Below are positions 1 through 8,567 of a DNA stretch of 35,961 nt, one piece after another. Source of the stretch: an uncultured Oscillospiraceae bacterium (GTDB taxonomy: Bacteria; Bacillota; Clostridia; Oscillospirales; Oscillospiraceae); the NCBI GenBank assembly GCA_934591815.1, contig CAKTPV010000018.1, positions 1-35,961 of the forward strand, read 5' to 3'. The notes under the pieces are model-generated. The model saw nothing but the letters and a program-made list of their open reading frames with translations, had not been told where the DNA came from and did not search any database. A program made the position numbers and the translations under genes. The number at the start of each line of letters is the position of its first letter. Within the stretch, counting starts at the first letter, position 1.

Positions 1-1317
1 CAGGCGGGCATCAATGTCACCGCCAGCCACAACCCCAAGGAGTATAACGGCTACAAGGTCTACTGGTCTGACGGCGCCCAGCTGCCGCCCCAGCACGCCG
101 ACGCCATTGCCGCCCAGCTGGAGAAGATCGACATCTTCACCGGCATCAAGCGCATGGACTTTGACGAGGCAGTGAAGGCCGGCCTCATCGAGCTCATGGG
201 CGAGGAGACGGACCGCGCCTTTATGGAGAATGTCATGGCCATGGTCAACGACCGGGAATCCATGGCGAAGGTGGCCGACACCTTCAAGGTGGTCTACACC
301 CCGTTCCACGGCTGCGGCTGGAAGCTGGTGCCGGAGGCGCTGCGGGGTCTGGGCGTCAAGCACCTGTACTGCGTGGAGCAGCAGATGGTGCTGGACGGCA
401 ACTTCCCCACCGTGGACTCCCCCAACCCGGAAAATCCCGAGGGCTTCTATCTGGCCATCGAGCTGGCGGACAAGGTGGGCGCCGACTTTATTCTGGGTAC
501 CGACCCCGACAGTGACCGCGTGGGCATCATGGTGCGCGACTACTCCGGTAAATTCATCGCCGTCACCGGCAACCAGACCGGCGTGCTGCTGCTGGATTAT
601 CTCATCGGCGCCCTGCGCCGTGCCGGCAAGATGCCGGAAAAGCCGGTGTTCCTCAAGTCCATCGTCACCACCAACATGGCCCGCAAGGTAGCGGAATCCA
701 ACGGCGTCACCTGCTATGACACCTTCACCGGCTTCAAGTTCATGGCGGAGAAGAAGGGTGAGCTGGAGTCCGCCGGTGAGGGCGAGGTCATCATGTCCTA
801 CGAGGAGAGCTACGGCTATATGCTGGGCGACTATGTCCGCGACAAGGATGCCGTCACCGCCTCTCTGCTCATCACGGAGATGGCGGGCTGGTACGCCGCC
901 CAGGGCATGACCCTCTACGACGCGCTGCTGACGCTGTATACCAAGTACGGCTGGTACGGTGAAAAGACCCACAACCTTGTGATGCCCGGCGTGGACGGTC
1001 TGGAGAAGATGGCGGCGCTGATGAAGCGTCTGCGCCAGACGCCGCCCGCCGAGATCGCCGGTGTCACCGTCGCCGTCCGCAAGGACTACGCCGACGGCAC
1101 CGCCGAGGACTGCGCCACTGGTGCCGTCACCCCCATGGAGCTGCACGGCAGCAACGTCCTGCGCTACGAGCTGGCGGACGGCACCACTATTCTGGTCCGT
1201 CCCTCCGGCACGGAGCCCAAGATCAAGGTCTACATCCTGACCCTCGGCAAGGACGCGGCGGAACGGGATGCCAACCTCGCCAAATACTCCGCGTGGGTGG
1301 AGACGCTGAGCAAGTAA
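1..1317 (+). CDS. Phosphoglucomutase/phosphomannomutase family protein (5' end outside window)
   Basis: The frame is open from the first base, so the N-terminus lies upstream. It is an alpha-D-phosphohexomutase, interconverting hexose 1-phosphate and 6-phosphate in the cytoplasm. The catalytic phosphoserine loop TASHNP falls at visible residues 7-12, the metal loop DPDSDR at 168-173, a sugar-recognition segment EESYGYM around 268, and the C-terminal phosphate-binding motif RPSGTEPK near residue 400. With 438 residues visible and the serine loop normally about 100-145 residues from the start, the full protein is probably 550-600 residues, the size of the PgcA/ManB group in Firmicutes. The product could feed nucleotide-sugar synthesis for the surface polymer encoded downstream, but the two are not co-transcribed. 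Glucose versus mannose specificity cannot be read from the sequence. A strong hairpin terminator follows 20 bases after the stop. Confidence 0.95.
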   Translation, partial: QAGINVTASHNPKEYNGYKVYWSDGAQLPPQHADAIAAQLEKIDIFTGIKRMDFDEAVKAGLIELMGEETDRAFMENVMAMVNDRESMAKVADTFKVVYTPFHGCGWKLVPEALRGLGVKHLYCVEQQMVLDGNFPTVDSPNPENPEGFYLAIELADKVGADFILGTDPDSDRVGIMVRDYSGKFIAVTGNQTGVLLLDYLIGALRRAGKMPEKPVFLKSIVTTNMARKVAESNGVTCYDTFTGFKFMAEKKGELESAGEGEVIMSYEESYGYMLGDYVRDKDAVTASLLITEMAGWYAAQGMTLYDALLTLYTKYGWYGEKTHNLVMPGVDGLEKMAALMKRLRQTPPAEIAGVTVAVRKDYADGTAEDCATGAVTPMELHGSNVLRYELADGTTILVRPSGTEPKIKVYILTLGKDAAERDANLAKYSAWVETLSK

Positions 1318-1337
1318 TTCTCCGCGCTGCAACGCAT

Positions 1338-1373
1338 AAAAAAGTGACCGGGAAGCCTCCCGGTCACTTTTTA
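1338..1373. terminator. Bidirectional intrinsic terminator
   Basis: A 13 bp perfect stem (1341-1353 with 1358-1370), loop AGCC, is flanked by A-tracts on the left and T-tracts on the right. It can end both the phosphohexomutase transcript (plus) and the DegV transcript (minus), which converge here. Confidence 0.9.
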
Positions 1374-1396
1374 TACTCGTATTTACGCGGAAACCG

Positions 1397-2254
1397 TCAC
1401 CGCCATGTCTCGCTGTAGAAATATACCGCCAGCATTCCCGGCCCCACATGGGCGCCGGTGACCGGCTCGTGGCACACCGTCAAAATCTCGCCGGTACAGC
1501 CCACCTGCCGCAGCCGCGTGGCAATGTGCAGCGCATCTGCCGGAGAGCTTGCGTGGGAGATGCCCACTGGTGCGCTCCTGTCCTCCACCATCCGGTCATA
1601 GAGTGCCACCAGCTCCTCCATACCGGCCTTCCGGCCCCGCACCTTGGCGAGTTGGACGATCTTGCCCTCCTCGTCGCCCTGCAGGATGGGCTTGATCTGC
1701 AGCAGCGTACCGGCCAGCGCCGCGCTGCCCGAGATACGCCCGCCCTTACGCAGGAACTTGAGGTCGTCCACCATAAAGTGCTGGCGCATCTTGCCGCACA
1801 GTTCCTCGCAGCGCACCACGATCTCCTCGATCACGCGGCCCTCCGCCGCCAGCTTGGCGGCCGCCAGCACGATCAGTCCCTCACCCAGGGAGGCGCCGCG
1901 GGTATCCAGCACCCGGATCTTCCGCTCCGGATACTGCTCCGTCAGCTCACGGGCCACCAGCCCTACACCCCAGCAGGTGCCGCTGACGCCGCCGGACAGC
2001 CCCACATACAGCACATCCTCACCGTTGATGAGATACGGCTCCATGCCCTTCTGGGCGGCGTCGGGCGTGACCATGGAGGTCTGCACCGACGCGCCACGCC
2101 GCAGGGCCTCGTAAAACTCGCGGCCATCGAACTCCTCCGAGGTGTCCGCCGGCACGCCGTCCACCGTATAGGTCAGGCAAAGCTCCTCAATACCGTACTG
2201 CTCCCGCAGTGCCTTGGGCAGATTTGCCGCGTTGTCTGTGATGATATGTACCAT
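1397..2254 (-). CDS. DegV family fatty-acid-binding protein
   Basis: 285 residues, the normal DegV length. The N-terminus has the family's MVHIITDNAANLP pattern (a DSxxDL-like loop), followed by TSMVTP around residue 80, GLSGGVSGT around 106-114 and a central KFLRKGGRISGSAAL segment, all typical of DegV/FakB proteins. Family members bind a fatty acid between two domains; FakB proteins present it to the FakA kinase for phospholipid synthesis. No fakA is in the window, so a FakB role is inference. The gene lies 37 bases downstream of the SGNH hydrolase gene with its own AAGGAGA site, so the two are probably one operon from the promoter at 2997-3025, ended by the hairpin at 1338-1373. Confidence 0.9.
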   Translation of the reverse strand: MVHIITDNAANLPKALREQYGIEELCLTYTVDGVPADTSEEFDGREFYEALRRGASVQTSMVTPDAAQKGMEPYLINGEDVLYVGLSGGVSGTCWGVGLVARELTEQYPERKIRVLDTRGASLGEGLIVLAAAKLAAEGRVIEEIVVRCEELCGKMRQHFMVDDLKFLRKGGRISGSAALAGTLLQIKPILQGDEEGKIVQLAKVRGRKAGMEELVALYDRMVEDRSAPVGISHASSPADALHIATRLRQVGCTGEILTVCHEPVTGAHVGPGMLAVYFYSETWR

Positions 2255-2291
2255 AAGTGTCTCCTTTTACTCCCGCTGGCGCGGGCCGCCC

Positions 2292-2969
2292 TTACAGCTG
2301 AGGCGTGACCCACTGCGCCAATGTGTCGAATAGCTGCCTGTATCCCAGCATGGTCAGGTGGATACCGTCCGCCGCGATCATCTGCGGCAGCTCCCGCAGC
2401 GGTAGGAATCGACGGCGCACGTCGATCAGCGGCAGCCCCTCGCTCAGGGCAAAGGCGGCCACCGTGTCGGAATACAGCTCCTGATGCCGGTAAATACGGC
2501 CCTCGTCGCCCAGCCACTGTAAAATACGCTCCCGGCTGAGCCCGTCTCTGCAAATATAATCCAAATAACGCTTCCCGTCAATAGGCGGCAGCGTCATCAG
2601 CACCGGCTGCACCCCGGCCCGCAGCAGCTCCGTCACCGTCTGCTTCAGCTTCGCGCGAAAATCCGGCAGCTCCGTGCGGGGCTTATGCGTCCCCTCCGGA
2701 TCGGCGGCGACGCCTGCCCAGTCAAAGTCGCTGTCATTGCCGCCGTAGGCCACCAGCGCCCAGCGTGCGTCCATCCCCCGCTGCACGTCGTGCTCCACCA
2801 GCGACAGCCCCTTACTGATGGTGGACCCCATCTTGGCGCGGTTCACCACCTCCAGCCGCTCCGTGGGGTACTGGGCCATGATCTCCGCCAGATGGAAGTG
2901 ATACCGCATCGTCTCATCCGGCATGGTGGCCTTCAGCAGAGAATCTCCGTATACATACGCCCGTTCCAT
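2292..2969 (-). CDS. SGNH/GDSL-family hydrolase
   Basis: 225 residues, cytoplasmic (no signal peptide). Block I is YGDSL (residues 8-12) with the nucleophile Ser10; block III is GGND around residues 75-78; block V is DGIHLTMLGY around 200-209, supplying the Asp/His pair. This is a complete SGNH esterase/lipase catalytic set. Substrate is unknown; family members deacylate lipids, sugars or peptidoglycan-linked acetyl groups. Its pairing with a DegV fatty-acid-binding protein suggests, as inference only, a role in acyl release or turnover. A good AAGGAGG ribosome site sits 7 bases before the ATG. Confidence 0.9.
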   Translation of the reverse strand: MERAYVYGDSLLKATMPDETMRYHFHLAEIMAQYPTERLEVVNRAKMGSTISKGLSLVEHDVQRGMDARWALVAYGGNDSDFDWAGVAADPEGTHKPRTELPDFRAKLKQTVTELLRAGVQPVLMTLPPIDGKRYLDYICRDGLSRERILQWLGDEGRIYRHQELYSDTVAAFALSEGLPLIDVRRRFLPLRELPQMIAADGIHLTMLGYRQLFDTLAQWVTPQL

Positions 2970-2996
2970 CGTACACCCTCCTTGGCGTTTTTACAT

Positions 2997-3025
2997 AATA
3001 TAACATATTAGGTGTAACGCGTCAA
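2997..3025 (-). promoter_or_regulatory. Promoter for SGNH hydrolase-degV operon
   Basis: On the minus strand the -35 TTGACG (3020-3025) and -10 TATATT (2997-3002) are separated by exactly 17 bases, giving a transcription start near 2990 and a leader of about 20 bases before the ATG at 2969. Confidence 0.75.
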
Positions 3026-3045
3026 GATATCGCATCATGTTTTTC

Positions 3046-3074
3046 TTGTCAAAAAAAGCGCCTTGTGATATAGT
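3046..3074 (+). promoter_or_regulatory. Promoter for the DUF1836 gene
   Basis: The -35 TTGTCA (3046-3051) and -10 TATAGT (3069-3074) are 17 bases apart. It places the start of transcription near 3081, which excludes the in-frame ATG at 3037 as the start of the downstream gene. Its -35 lies 20 bases from that of the divergent minus-strand promoter. Confidence 0.75.
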
Positions 3075-3105
3075 ATATTATGTCTACAAGCAAGGAGGCA
3101 ATGAA

Positions 3106-3717
3106 ATGCAATATGACAAGGACTTAGTGGCCCACAAGCTGCGGCGCTGGGACAAGTTCATCACCGACTACCACCTGCCGGAATGGGAGGCCATTCCGGA
3201 TTTCGGCCTATATATGGATCAGGTCATCGTGCTGCTGGAGCAGTATCTCAGCTTCATCCCCTCCCCCGTCGGGACGAAGGAGCATTTTGTGACCTCCTCC
3301 ACCATCAACAACTATGTGCGCCTGAAGATCATGCCCGCACCGGTAAAGCGCAAGTACCACCGGGTACACATCGCCTACCTCATCATGATCCTGACCATGA
3401 AGCAGAGCCTGAGCATCAGCGACGTGCAGAAGGTCATCCCGCCGGACAGCAGCGAGGAGGAGGTGCGGGCGGTCTACGAGAACTACTCGGAGAAGTTCCG
3501 GCGGCTGGCGCTGTTCTTCAACCAACAGGTGCAGTCCGGCGCGGAGGGTATCCACACGCCGGGACAGAGCAGTGACAACGCCGTGGAGCTGCTGGTCATC
3601 GAGAGTGCGCTGATCGCAGGCTTCTCCAAAATTCTGGCGGAAAAGCTCATCCGTCTGTGCGGCGCCGACACAGAGGACGTGCTGGCGGCGGAGGGCGAGC
3701 CGACGCCGGAGCGATAA
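3106..3717 (+). CDS. DUF1836 domain protein, probable regulator
   Basis: 203 residues from the ATG at 3106, chosen because AAGGAGG lies 7 bases upstream and because a promoter occupies 3046-3074; the frame is open further up but would start upstream of the transcript. The protein matches the DUF1836 pattern seen in Firmicutes: an N-terminal helix with a WxxF patch, TSSTINNYVRLKIMPAPVKRKY (residues about 66-87), where 'threonine-rich helix then NNY...K..I..P.KK.Y' resembles a MerR/winged-helix DNA-reading segment, and a helical tail. Function of the family is not established; DNA binding is inferred from that segment. It is followed by a strong terminator and stands alone as a single-gene unit divergent from the SGNH/DegV operon. 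Confidence 0.85.
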   Translation: MQYDKDLVAHKLRRWDKFITDYHLPEWEAIPDFGLYMDQVIVLLEQYLSFIPSPVGTKEHFVTSSTINNYVRLKIMPAPVKRKYHRVHIAYLIMILTMKQSLSISDVQKVIPPDSSEEEVRAVYENYSEKFRRLALFFNQQVQSGAEGIHTPGQSSDNAVELLVIESALIAGFSKILAEKLIRLCGADTEDVLAAEGEPTPER

Positions 3718-3723
3718 TGCGGC

Positions 3724-3760
3724 AAAAGCAGCCATTTCCAAGAGGAAATGGCTGCTTTTT
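3724..3760. terminator. Bidirectional intrinsic terminator
   Basis: A 13 bp perfect stem (3727-3739 with 3744-3756), loop AAGA, flanked by AAAA on the left and TTTTT on the right. It terminates DUF1836 (plus) and the long glycopolymer operon ending with glf (minus). Confidence 0.9.
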
Positions 3761-3766
3761 TACGTT

Positions 3767-4873
3767 TTAGCCCCGCTCCTGCGCGGCCAGTGTCAGCGCA
3801 GCGGCGATGACCTGATCCATATCGTAGTAGCGATAGGCGCCCAGCCGTCCGCCAAACAGGGTATGGGGCTCCTTCTCCGCCAGCGCCGCATAGCGCCGGT
3901 ACAGCGCGGTGTTCCGCTGGTCGTTGACGGGGTAATACGGCTCGTCTCCGGGCTGCCACGCGGCGCTGTACTCCCGGGTAATGACCGTCTTGGGCTGCGT
4001 TCCATAGGTAAAGTGCTTATGCTCGATCACACGGGTATAGGGCGTCTCCGCATCGGTGTAGTTCACCACGGCGTTGCCCTGATAATTGTCGGTGTCCAGT
4101 ACCGCCGTCTCAAACCGGAGGCTGCGATACTCCAGCGCACCCAGCCGATAGTCAAAATAGGCGTCAATGGGGCCGGTATAGACCACAGTTTCCGCCAGCG
4201 CCGACAGCTCCCGCCGCTGCCGAAGGAAATCCGTGTCCAGCCGTACCTCGATCCCCTCCAGCATCCGCTCCACCACAGCCGTGTAGCCGTCCTCGGGGAT
4301 GCCCTGATACCGGGCGTTGAAGTAGTTGTTGTCATAGGTGAAGCGTACCGGCAGCCGCCGGATGATAAAGGCGGGCAGCTCCGTGCAGGGGCGGCCCCAT
4401 TGCTTCTGGGTGTACCCCTTCACCAGCTTTTCGTAAATATCCCGCCCCACTAACCGGATGGCCTGCTCCTCCAGATTTTGGGGTTCTCCGTCCCCGACTT
4501 CCTGCTGTTGGCGGAGGATCTCCTCACGCGCCTGCGCCGGTGTGGTGACGCCCCACATCTGGTGGAACGTGTTCATGTTGAACGGCAGGTTGTACAGCTC
4601 ACCCCTGTAATTGGCGATAGGGCTGTTGGTAAACCGGTTGAAGCGGCCGAAACGGTTGACGTACGCCCACACCGCATCATCATTGGTGTGGAAAATATGG
4701 GCGCCATAGCGGTGAACGGCGATTCCCTCCACCGTCTCGGTGTGGGCATTGCCGGCCACATGGCCGCGTCTATCCACAACGAGACAGCGTCTGCCCGCAT
4801 CGGTCATTTCCCGGGCGAATACCGCTCCGAACAGACCCGCGCCTACGATCAGGTAGTCGTACTCCCTGCTCAC
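3767..4873 (-). CDS. glf: UDP-galactopyranose mutase
   Basis: 368 residues, the full family length. It converts UDP-galactopyranose to UDP-galactofuranose using reduced FAD in the cytoplasm. The N-terminal dinucleotide-binding motif GAGLFG is at residues 11-16, with the family's GHVAGNAHTE segment at 37-46, the active-site RYGAHIFHT region around 55, the substrate-loop KGYTQKQWGRP near 150, and the C-terminal FGGRLGAYRYYDMDQVI region. It is the last gene of the operon; its start overlaps the stop of the ABC ATPase gene by 4 bases (ATGA). Its presence implies a galactofuranose-containing surface polymer, although no dedicated galactofuranosyltransferase was recognised here. Confidence 0.97.
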   Translation of the reverse strand: MSREYDYLIVGAGLFGAVFAREMTDAGRRCLVVDRRGHVAGNAHTETVEGIAVHRYGAHIFHTNDDAVWAYVNRFGRFNRFTNSPIANYRGELYNLPFNMNTFHQMWGVTTPAQAREEILRQQQEVGDGEPQNLEEQAIRLVGRDIYEKLVKGYTQKQWGRPCTELPAFIIRRLPVRFTYDNNYFNARYQGIPEDGYTAVVERMLEGIEVRLDTDFLRQRRELSALAETVVYTGPIDAYFDYRLGALEYRSLRFETAVLDTDNYQGNAVVNYTDAETPYTRVIEHKHFTYGTQPKTVITREYSAAWQPGDEPYYPVNDQRNTALYRRYAALAEKEPHTLFGGRLGAYRYYDMDQVIAAALTLAAQERG

Positions 4874-5619
4874 AGCTTCTCCTTTCCATCCAAAAACCGC
4901 TGATACCGATCACAGATGCCCTGCACGTCATCGCCAAAGGCGATCTGCTCCCCCTTATGGAGCCACAGGATCTTGCTGCACAGGGCGCGCACCTGCGGCA
5001 GCGAGTGGGATACCAAAATAGTGGTCGCGCCGCCTTCGATGATCTCTCGCATCTTTTTCTCACTTTTTTTCCGGAAGGCGCCGTCGCCGACACTCAAAAC
5101 CTCGTCCAGGATCAGGATATCCGGCTCCACCAGACTGGCGATAGAAAATGCCAGACGACTCTTCATACCGGAGGACAACTGCTTAAAGGGGCGATCCTCA
5201 AACTCCCGCAGATCTGCGAAATCGATGATCTGATCATACGTCTCGTTCATAAATTTCCGGGTATAGCCCAGCATAGCGCCCCGCAGATAGGCGTTCTCCT
5301 TGACAGTCAGATCGCCGTCAAAGCCGCTGGCCAGCTCCAGCAACGCGGCAATCGTCCCCTGTCGACGGATGGTACCCTCTGTAGGCTCCATAATGCCGGA
5401 AACAGCCTTCAGCAGCGTAGACTTTCCCGCGCCGTTGGTGCCGATGATGCCCAGCATATCGCCGTGCTCCAGCGTAAACGTCACATGGCGGTCAGCCCAG
5501 AACTCCCGCACCTTATAGTTGCCCCTGATACGCCGCATGACGTATTCCTTCAACCCAATGTCCTTGAAATCGCCGGTCATGTAGCGGATGGAGACGTCCT
5601 TCACTTCCAGAATACTCAT
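4870..5619 (-). CDS. Polysaccharide/teichoic acid ABC exporter, ATP-binding subunit (Wzt/TagH type)
   Basis: 249 residues. Walker A is GTNGAGKST (about residues 59-67), the signature is LSSGMKSRLAFS, and Walker B runs into DEVLSVGD, the D-loop pattern typical of Wzt/TagH/RfbB ATPases. The protein stops soon after the nucleotide-binding fold, so it lacks the C-terminal carbohydrate-recognition domain of O-antigen Wzt proteins; it therefore resembles short TagH-type exporters that do not read a terminal cap. It pairs with the permease encoded 12 bases upstream. GGGAGG is 6 bases before the ATG. Confidence 0.95.
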   Translation of the reverse strand: MSILEVKDVSIRYMTGDFKDIGLKEYVMRRIRGNYKVREFWADRHVTFTLEHGDMLGIIGTNGAGKSTLLKAVSGIMEPTEGTIRRQGTIAALLELASGFDGDLTVKENAYLRGAMLGYTRKFMNETYDQIIDFADLREFEDRPFKQLSSGMKSRLAFSIASLVEPDILILDEVLSVGDGAFRKKSEKKMREIIEGGATTILVSHSLPQVRALCSKILWLHKGEQIAFGDDVQGICDRYQRFLDGKEKL

Positions 5620-5631
5620 ATAACGCCTCCC

Positions 5632-6405
5632 TTACACGTAGTACAAAAACCGGGTATTGTACTTCTTGTACATCCAGCAGCCCAGTCCCGCCACAACAGC
5701 CACATCTGCCAGCATCAGCAGATGGAACCACGCAGAGGGGATCGTCGCCTCAATAACGATCTTCCGGAAATAGCGGATAAACAGATAGATCGGATTCAGT
5801 AAAAACAGGTTTTGTACGTGCTCTGGATACGTCTCGATGGAATAAAAGATGGCTGACATATACATCAGCAGCCGTGTGAACACCGACCAGAGATACTGGA
5901 TGTCCCGAAAGAACACAAACAGCGCCGACAGAACCAGCCCCACGCCGATGTTGAACAGCAGCAGCAGGCAGGCGGGGTACAGCAGCAGCAGGAACCTCCA
6001 CGTGAACACGATATGGTCGAGTGCGCAAAAAATGAAGAACACGACCAGTGTGATGAGGAAGTTCAGGAACGTCTGCACGTTCTTGGAGAGCAGGAACAGG
6101 TACTTAGGCACATTGGCCTTGGTGAAGATCTTGGCGTTTCCCATCAGGGAGTTCATGCCCTCCTTCGTGGCCTCGCCGAAATAGCTGAAGATCAAGTTTC
6201 CGCAGAACAGATAGATGGTGTAGTGCGGAATGGACTTCCCGAAGAAATGGGTAAAGACCAGCTTCATCACCAGCAGCATCAATAGAGGCGACAGCACGCT
6301 CCATGCCACGCCCAGTACCGTGCGCTTATATTTCTTTTTGAAGTCGCGCTTTACCAGTTCCTCAAACAGGAACTGGTAGCTGCGCAGCTTGTGCATTGTT
6401 TTCAT
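5632..6405 (-). CDS. Polysaccharide/teichoic acid ABC exporter, membrane subunit (Wzm/TagG type)
   Basis: 257 residues, ABC-2 permease family. The N-terminal amphipathic stretch (LRSYQFLFEELVKRDFKKKY, residues 7-26) before the first membrane helix is diagnostic of Wzm/TagG exporters of lipid-linked polymers. Six membrane segments can be traced, with the conserved LFSYFGEA-type segment after the second. Together with the downstream ATPase it should flip an undecaprenyl-linked glycan from the cytoplasm. The ATG overlaps the stop of the acyltransferase gene by 4 bases (6402-6405). Confidence 0.95.
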   Translation of the reverse strand: MKTMHKLRSYQFLFEELVKRDFKKKYKRTVLGVAWSVLSPLLMLLVMKLVFTHFFGKSIPHYTIYLFCGNLIFSYFGEATKEGMNSLMGNAKIFTKANVPKYLFLLSKNVQTFLNFLITLVVFFIFCALDHIVFTWRFLLLLYPACLLLLFNIGVGLVLSALFVFFRDIQYLWSVFTRLLMYMSAIFYSIETYPEHVQNLFLLNPIYLFIRYFRKIVIEATIPSAWFHLLMLADVAVVAGLGCWMYKKYNTRFLYYV

Positions 6406-7490
6406 TCAGTCACAACCATTTTTGTTTTCAAGTTTGTCCACAGCCGAGCAGCCCCGGCAATGATAAGCCTGAGCAGAAGATCAAAGAGCACGCTGCACAC
6501 CATCACCACGGTGAGATACAGGAGGAGGTGCCCTTCCATCATGACCTGCTCCGGGTAGAGCCGGCGGAACACGGTCACTATCGGATAGTGGACCATATAG
6601 ACCGACAGGCTCAAGGCGCCCAGATAGGTAAACGCCTTCTCGCATCGGAATACCCTGCCGCTGGAGCTCTGCCCGCTGAAGCAGATCATCAGCGCCACGC
6701 AGAACAACAGCATATTGATATATCGGAAATATCGGCTGTCAAAACGATCCATATTGATAATCGCCAGAGCGAGGCAGCCGAATTCACAGACCGTCAGCAG
6801 ACCTCGCGCCAGCGCCGTCAGCCGCTCTCCCACCGCCGCCAGGCGCTTCGCCGCCTCGTAAATGAACAGCGCGAGGCAATAACAGCAAAGCACCCGCAAA
6901 ACGCCGAATGTCGTCCAGCCGAGCCAATCGAAATGCGTCACCGTTTCGGAATTTCTCCAGTATCCCAGCACGAACAGGATCGCAGCCGGTGCAAGCACCG
7001 TGCGAAACAGCTGCTTATTCCAGCGGTACAGCCCCCAGATCAGCAGCTCGCAGATCAGCATGGCGCTGATAGTCCAGAGCGGGACATTCAGCATCACCTT
7101 CTCCGCGTTTAATCCGTTCATCGACACCAGCAGATAATCCCAGATATCCCGGGAAAACCACTCGTATAGCTTGCCAAGGGAGAGTATGCCGCCATCACCG
7201 GTATAGATCCATATTCTTTTCACCAAAAACGCCAGCAGCAGCCCTGCCGTGGTGTAGGGGAAGAAGCGCAGAAAGCGTTTTTTGATATAGGCAACGCTGT
7301 CCATACCGCCGTCCGGTGCAGCCATTTCCCGCTCCAGCTTTTGAAAGAAGAACAAGCCCGCCGCCATCACAAAAAATTCCACACCGCCGGCGCCGCCCAG
7401 CATATGCGCATCACTTTTTTCAAAAAAATGATACACCGCAATGACGCAGCAGAAGATGAATTTGTATGCGTCCATGGCGCGGTTTCTCAT
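6402..7490 (-). CDS. Acyltransferase family 3 membrane protein
   Basis: 362 residues from the ATG at 7490, which overlaps the stop of the SDR gene by 4 bases; an in-frame upstream extension to 7574 would lie inside that gene and is rejected. About ten membrane helices are visible. The N-terminal MDAYKFIFCCVIAVYHF segment carries the conserved histidine of the family, and GGVEFFVMAAGLFFF is the matching GxxFF(I/V)xSG element. AT3 proteins move acetyl or other acyl groups from the cytoplasm to sugars on the outer face. Here it likely O-acylates the glycopolymer; the acyl group and site are unknown. Confidence 0.88.
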   Translation of the reverse strand: MRNRAMDAYKFIFCCVIAVYHFFEKSDAHMLGGAGGVEFFVMAAGLFFFQKLEREMAAPDGGMDSVAYIKKRFLRFFPYTTAGLLLAFLVKRIWIYTGDGGILSLGKLYEWFSRDIWDYLLVSMNGLNAEKVMLNVPLWTISAMLICELLIWGLYRWNKQLFRTVLAPAAILFVLGYWRNSETVTHFDWLGWTTFGVLRVLCCYCLALFIYEAAKRLAAVGERLTALARGLLTVCEFGCLALAIINMDRFDSRYFRYINMLLFCVALMICFSGQSSSGRVFRCEKAFTYLGALSLSVYMVHYPIVTVFRRLYPEQVMMEGHLLLYLTVVMVCSVLFDLLLRLIIAGAARLWTNLKTKMVVTE

Positions 7491-8566
7491 ATTGCTTCTC
7501 TCCCTCCAGTCTTTCTTTGAAACCCCGCCTGCATACGGCGGAACATCTCTGAAAGCGCCGTCTCCGGCTGCCATCCAAGCGCCTCCAGCCGCTGTACATC
7601 CAGCTTCAGGCAGCCCTCCGGCCGATAAAACGCAGCGCCCTCCTGATCTGTATTTGTCAGCACCGAAACAGCACCATTGCCCAATTCCCGTGCCGCGACG
7701 CTCACCATTTCCTTGACGGAGCAGTATGTGGCCGGATTTCCCGCGTTATACGCCGTATTCCGCTCTCCTCGTACCAGCGTCAGCAAAATTGCGGCCACCG
7801 CATCCGCGGTGTAGAGATACATATTTTTCTTAGCGCCGCTGGTTTTCAGGCGAATATCCTCGCCCAGCAGCGCACAGCGCGCCGCATAGGCAAAAACACG
7901 TCCATCCTCCCACTCCACACCGGGGCCAAAGGTCTGCGCCAGCCGTACCGTCGTTACCGGGACGCCGTACTCGCTGCCATATGCGCAGCAGAGATTCTCT
8001 GCCAGGCGCTTCCCGGCCGGATAGCTGCTTCGCGCAGCATACAGCTCTACATATCCCAGATCGCGTTCGCCGCGCGCCGTCTCGCCCGTGACCTCGCCGT
8101 ATACCTCCATGCTGGAGAGATAGGACACCCCGAGCACCCGCTTCTCACGCGCCAGCTCCAGCACGTTTTTTGTACCCTGCACAACGGCCGTGATCGTCTC
8201 CACCGGTCTTTCGGCAAAAAATGCACTGCCGGTAGGGGCTGCGCAGTGAATGATGTAGTCAACGTCTCCCTCGATCTCCGGCAGAGCTTCGACTGTACCC
8301 TGTACAAACGTCAGCGCAGCGCCATCGGCTATCTGCCCGGCATATTTCTCCTGCGCCTTTTTCACATCCCGTGCCAGCACCAATACCGGGATCGAGACGT
8401 TCCGCGTCTTCGCGTAGTAACAAAGGGCGCTGACCAGCGTGTAACCGATCAGCCCTGTGCCGCCTGTTACGAATACCCGTTTATCGGTCAGCGCGTCCCA
8501 CGGAATGCAGCGCAGATCCGCCAGCTTTTCCAGGTCCTCCCGGAACACAGCATTCTCCGTCCACAT
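7487..8566 (-). CDS. NAD-dependent epimerase/dehydratase (extended SDR)
   Basis: 359 residues from the ATG at 8566, one base after the stop of the cytidylyltransferase gene; a longer frame back to 8605 would overlap that gene and is less likely. The Rossmann motif GGTGLIGYT is at residues 34-42, an acidic cofactor segment follows, SSMEVYG marks the active-site strand, and the tyrosine/lysine pair appears as YPAGKRLAE (a YxxxK form). This is the UDP-glucose epimerase-like SDR group. Immediate coupling to a TarI/IspD-like enzyme recalls capsule loci in which such a pair makes a CDP-alditol such as CDP-arabinitol or CDP-ribitol. That pathway assignment is inference; epimerase activity on a nucleotide sugar is the alternative. 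Confidence 0.85.
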   Translation of the reverse strand: MWTENAVFREDLEKLADLRCIPWDALTDKRVFVTGGTGLIGYTLVSALCYYAKTRNVSIPVLVLARDVKKAQEKYAGQIADGAALTFVQGTVEALPEIEGDVDYIIHCAAPTGSAFFAERPVETITAVVQGTKNVLELAREKRVLGVSYLSSMEVYGEVTGETARGERDLGYVELYAARSSYPAGKRLAENLCCAYGSEYGVPVTTVRLAQTFGPGVEWEDGRVFAYAARCALLGEDIRLKTSGAKKNMYLYTADAVAAILLTLVRGERNTAYNAGNPATYCSVKEMVSVAARELGNGAVSVLTNTDQEGAAFYRPEGCLKLDVQRLEALGWQPETALSEMFRRMQAGFQRKTGGREAI

Positions 8567-8567
8567 A

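Noticed and set aside
3037..3105. N-terminal extension of the DUF1836 protein
   Set aside because: The ATG at 3037 lies upstream of the -35/-10 promoter at 3046-3074, and the ATG at 3106 has the proper ribosome site.
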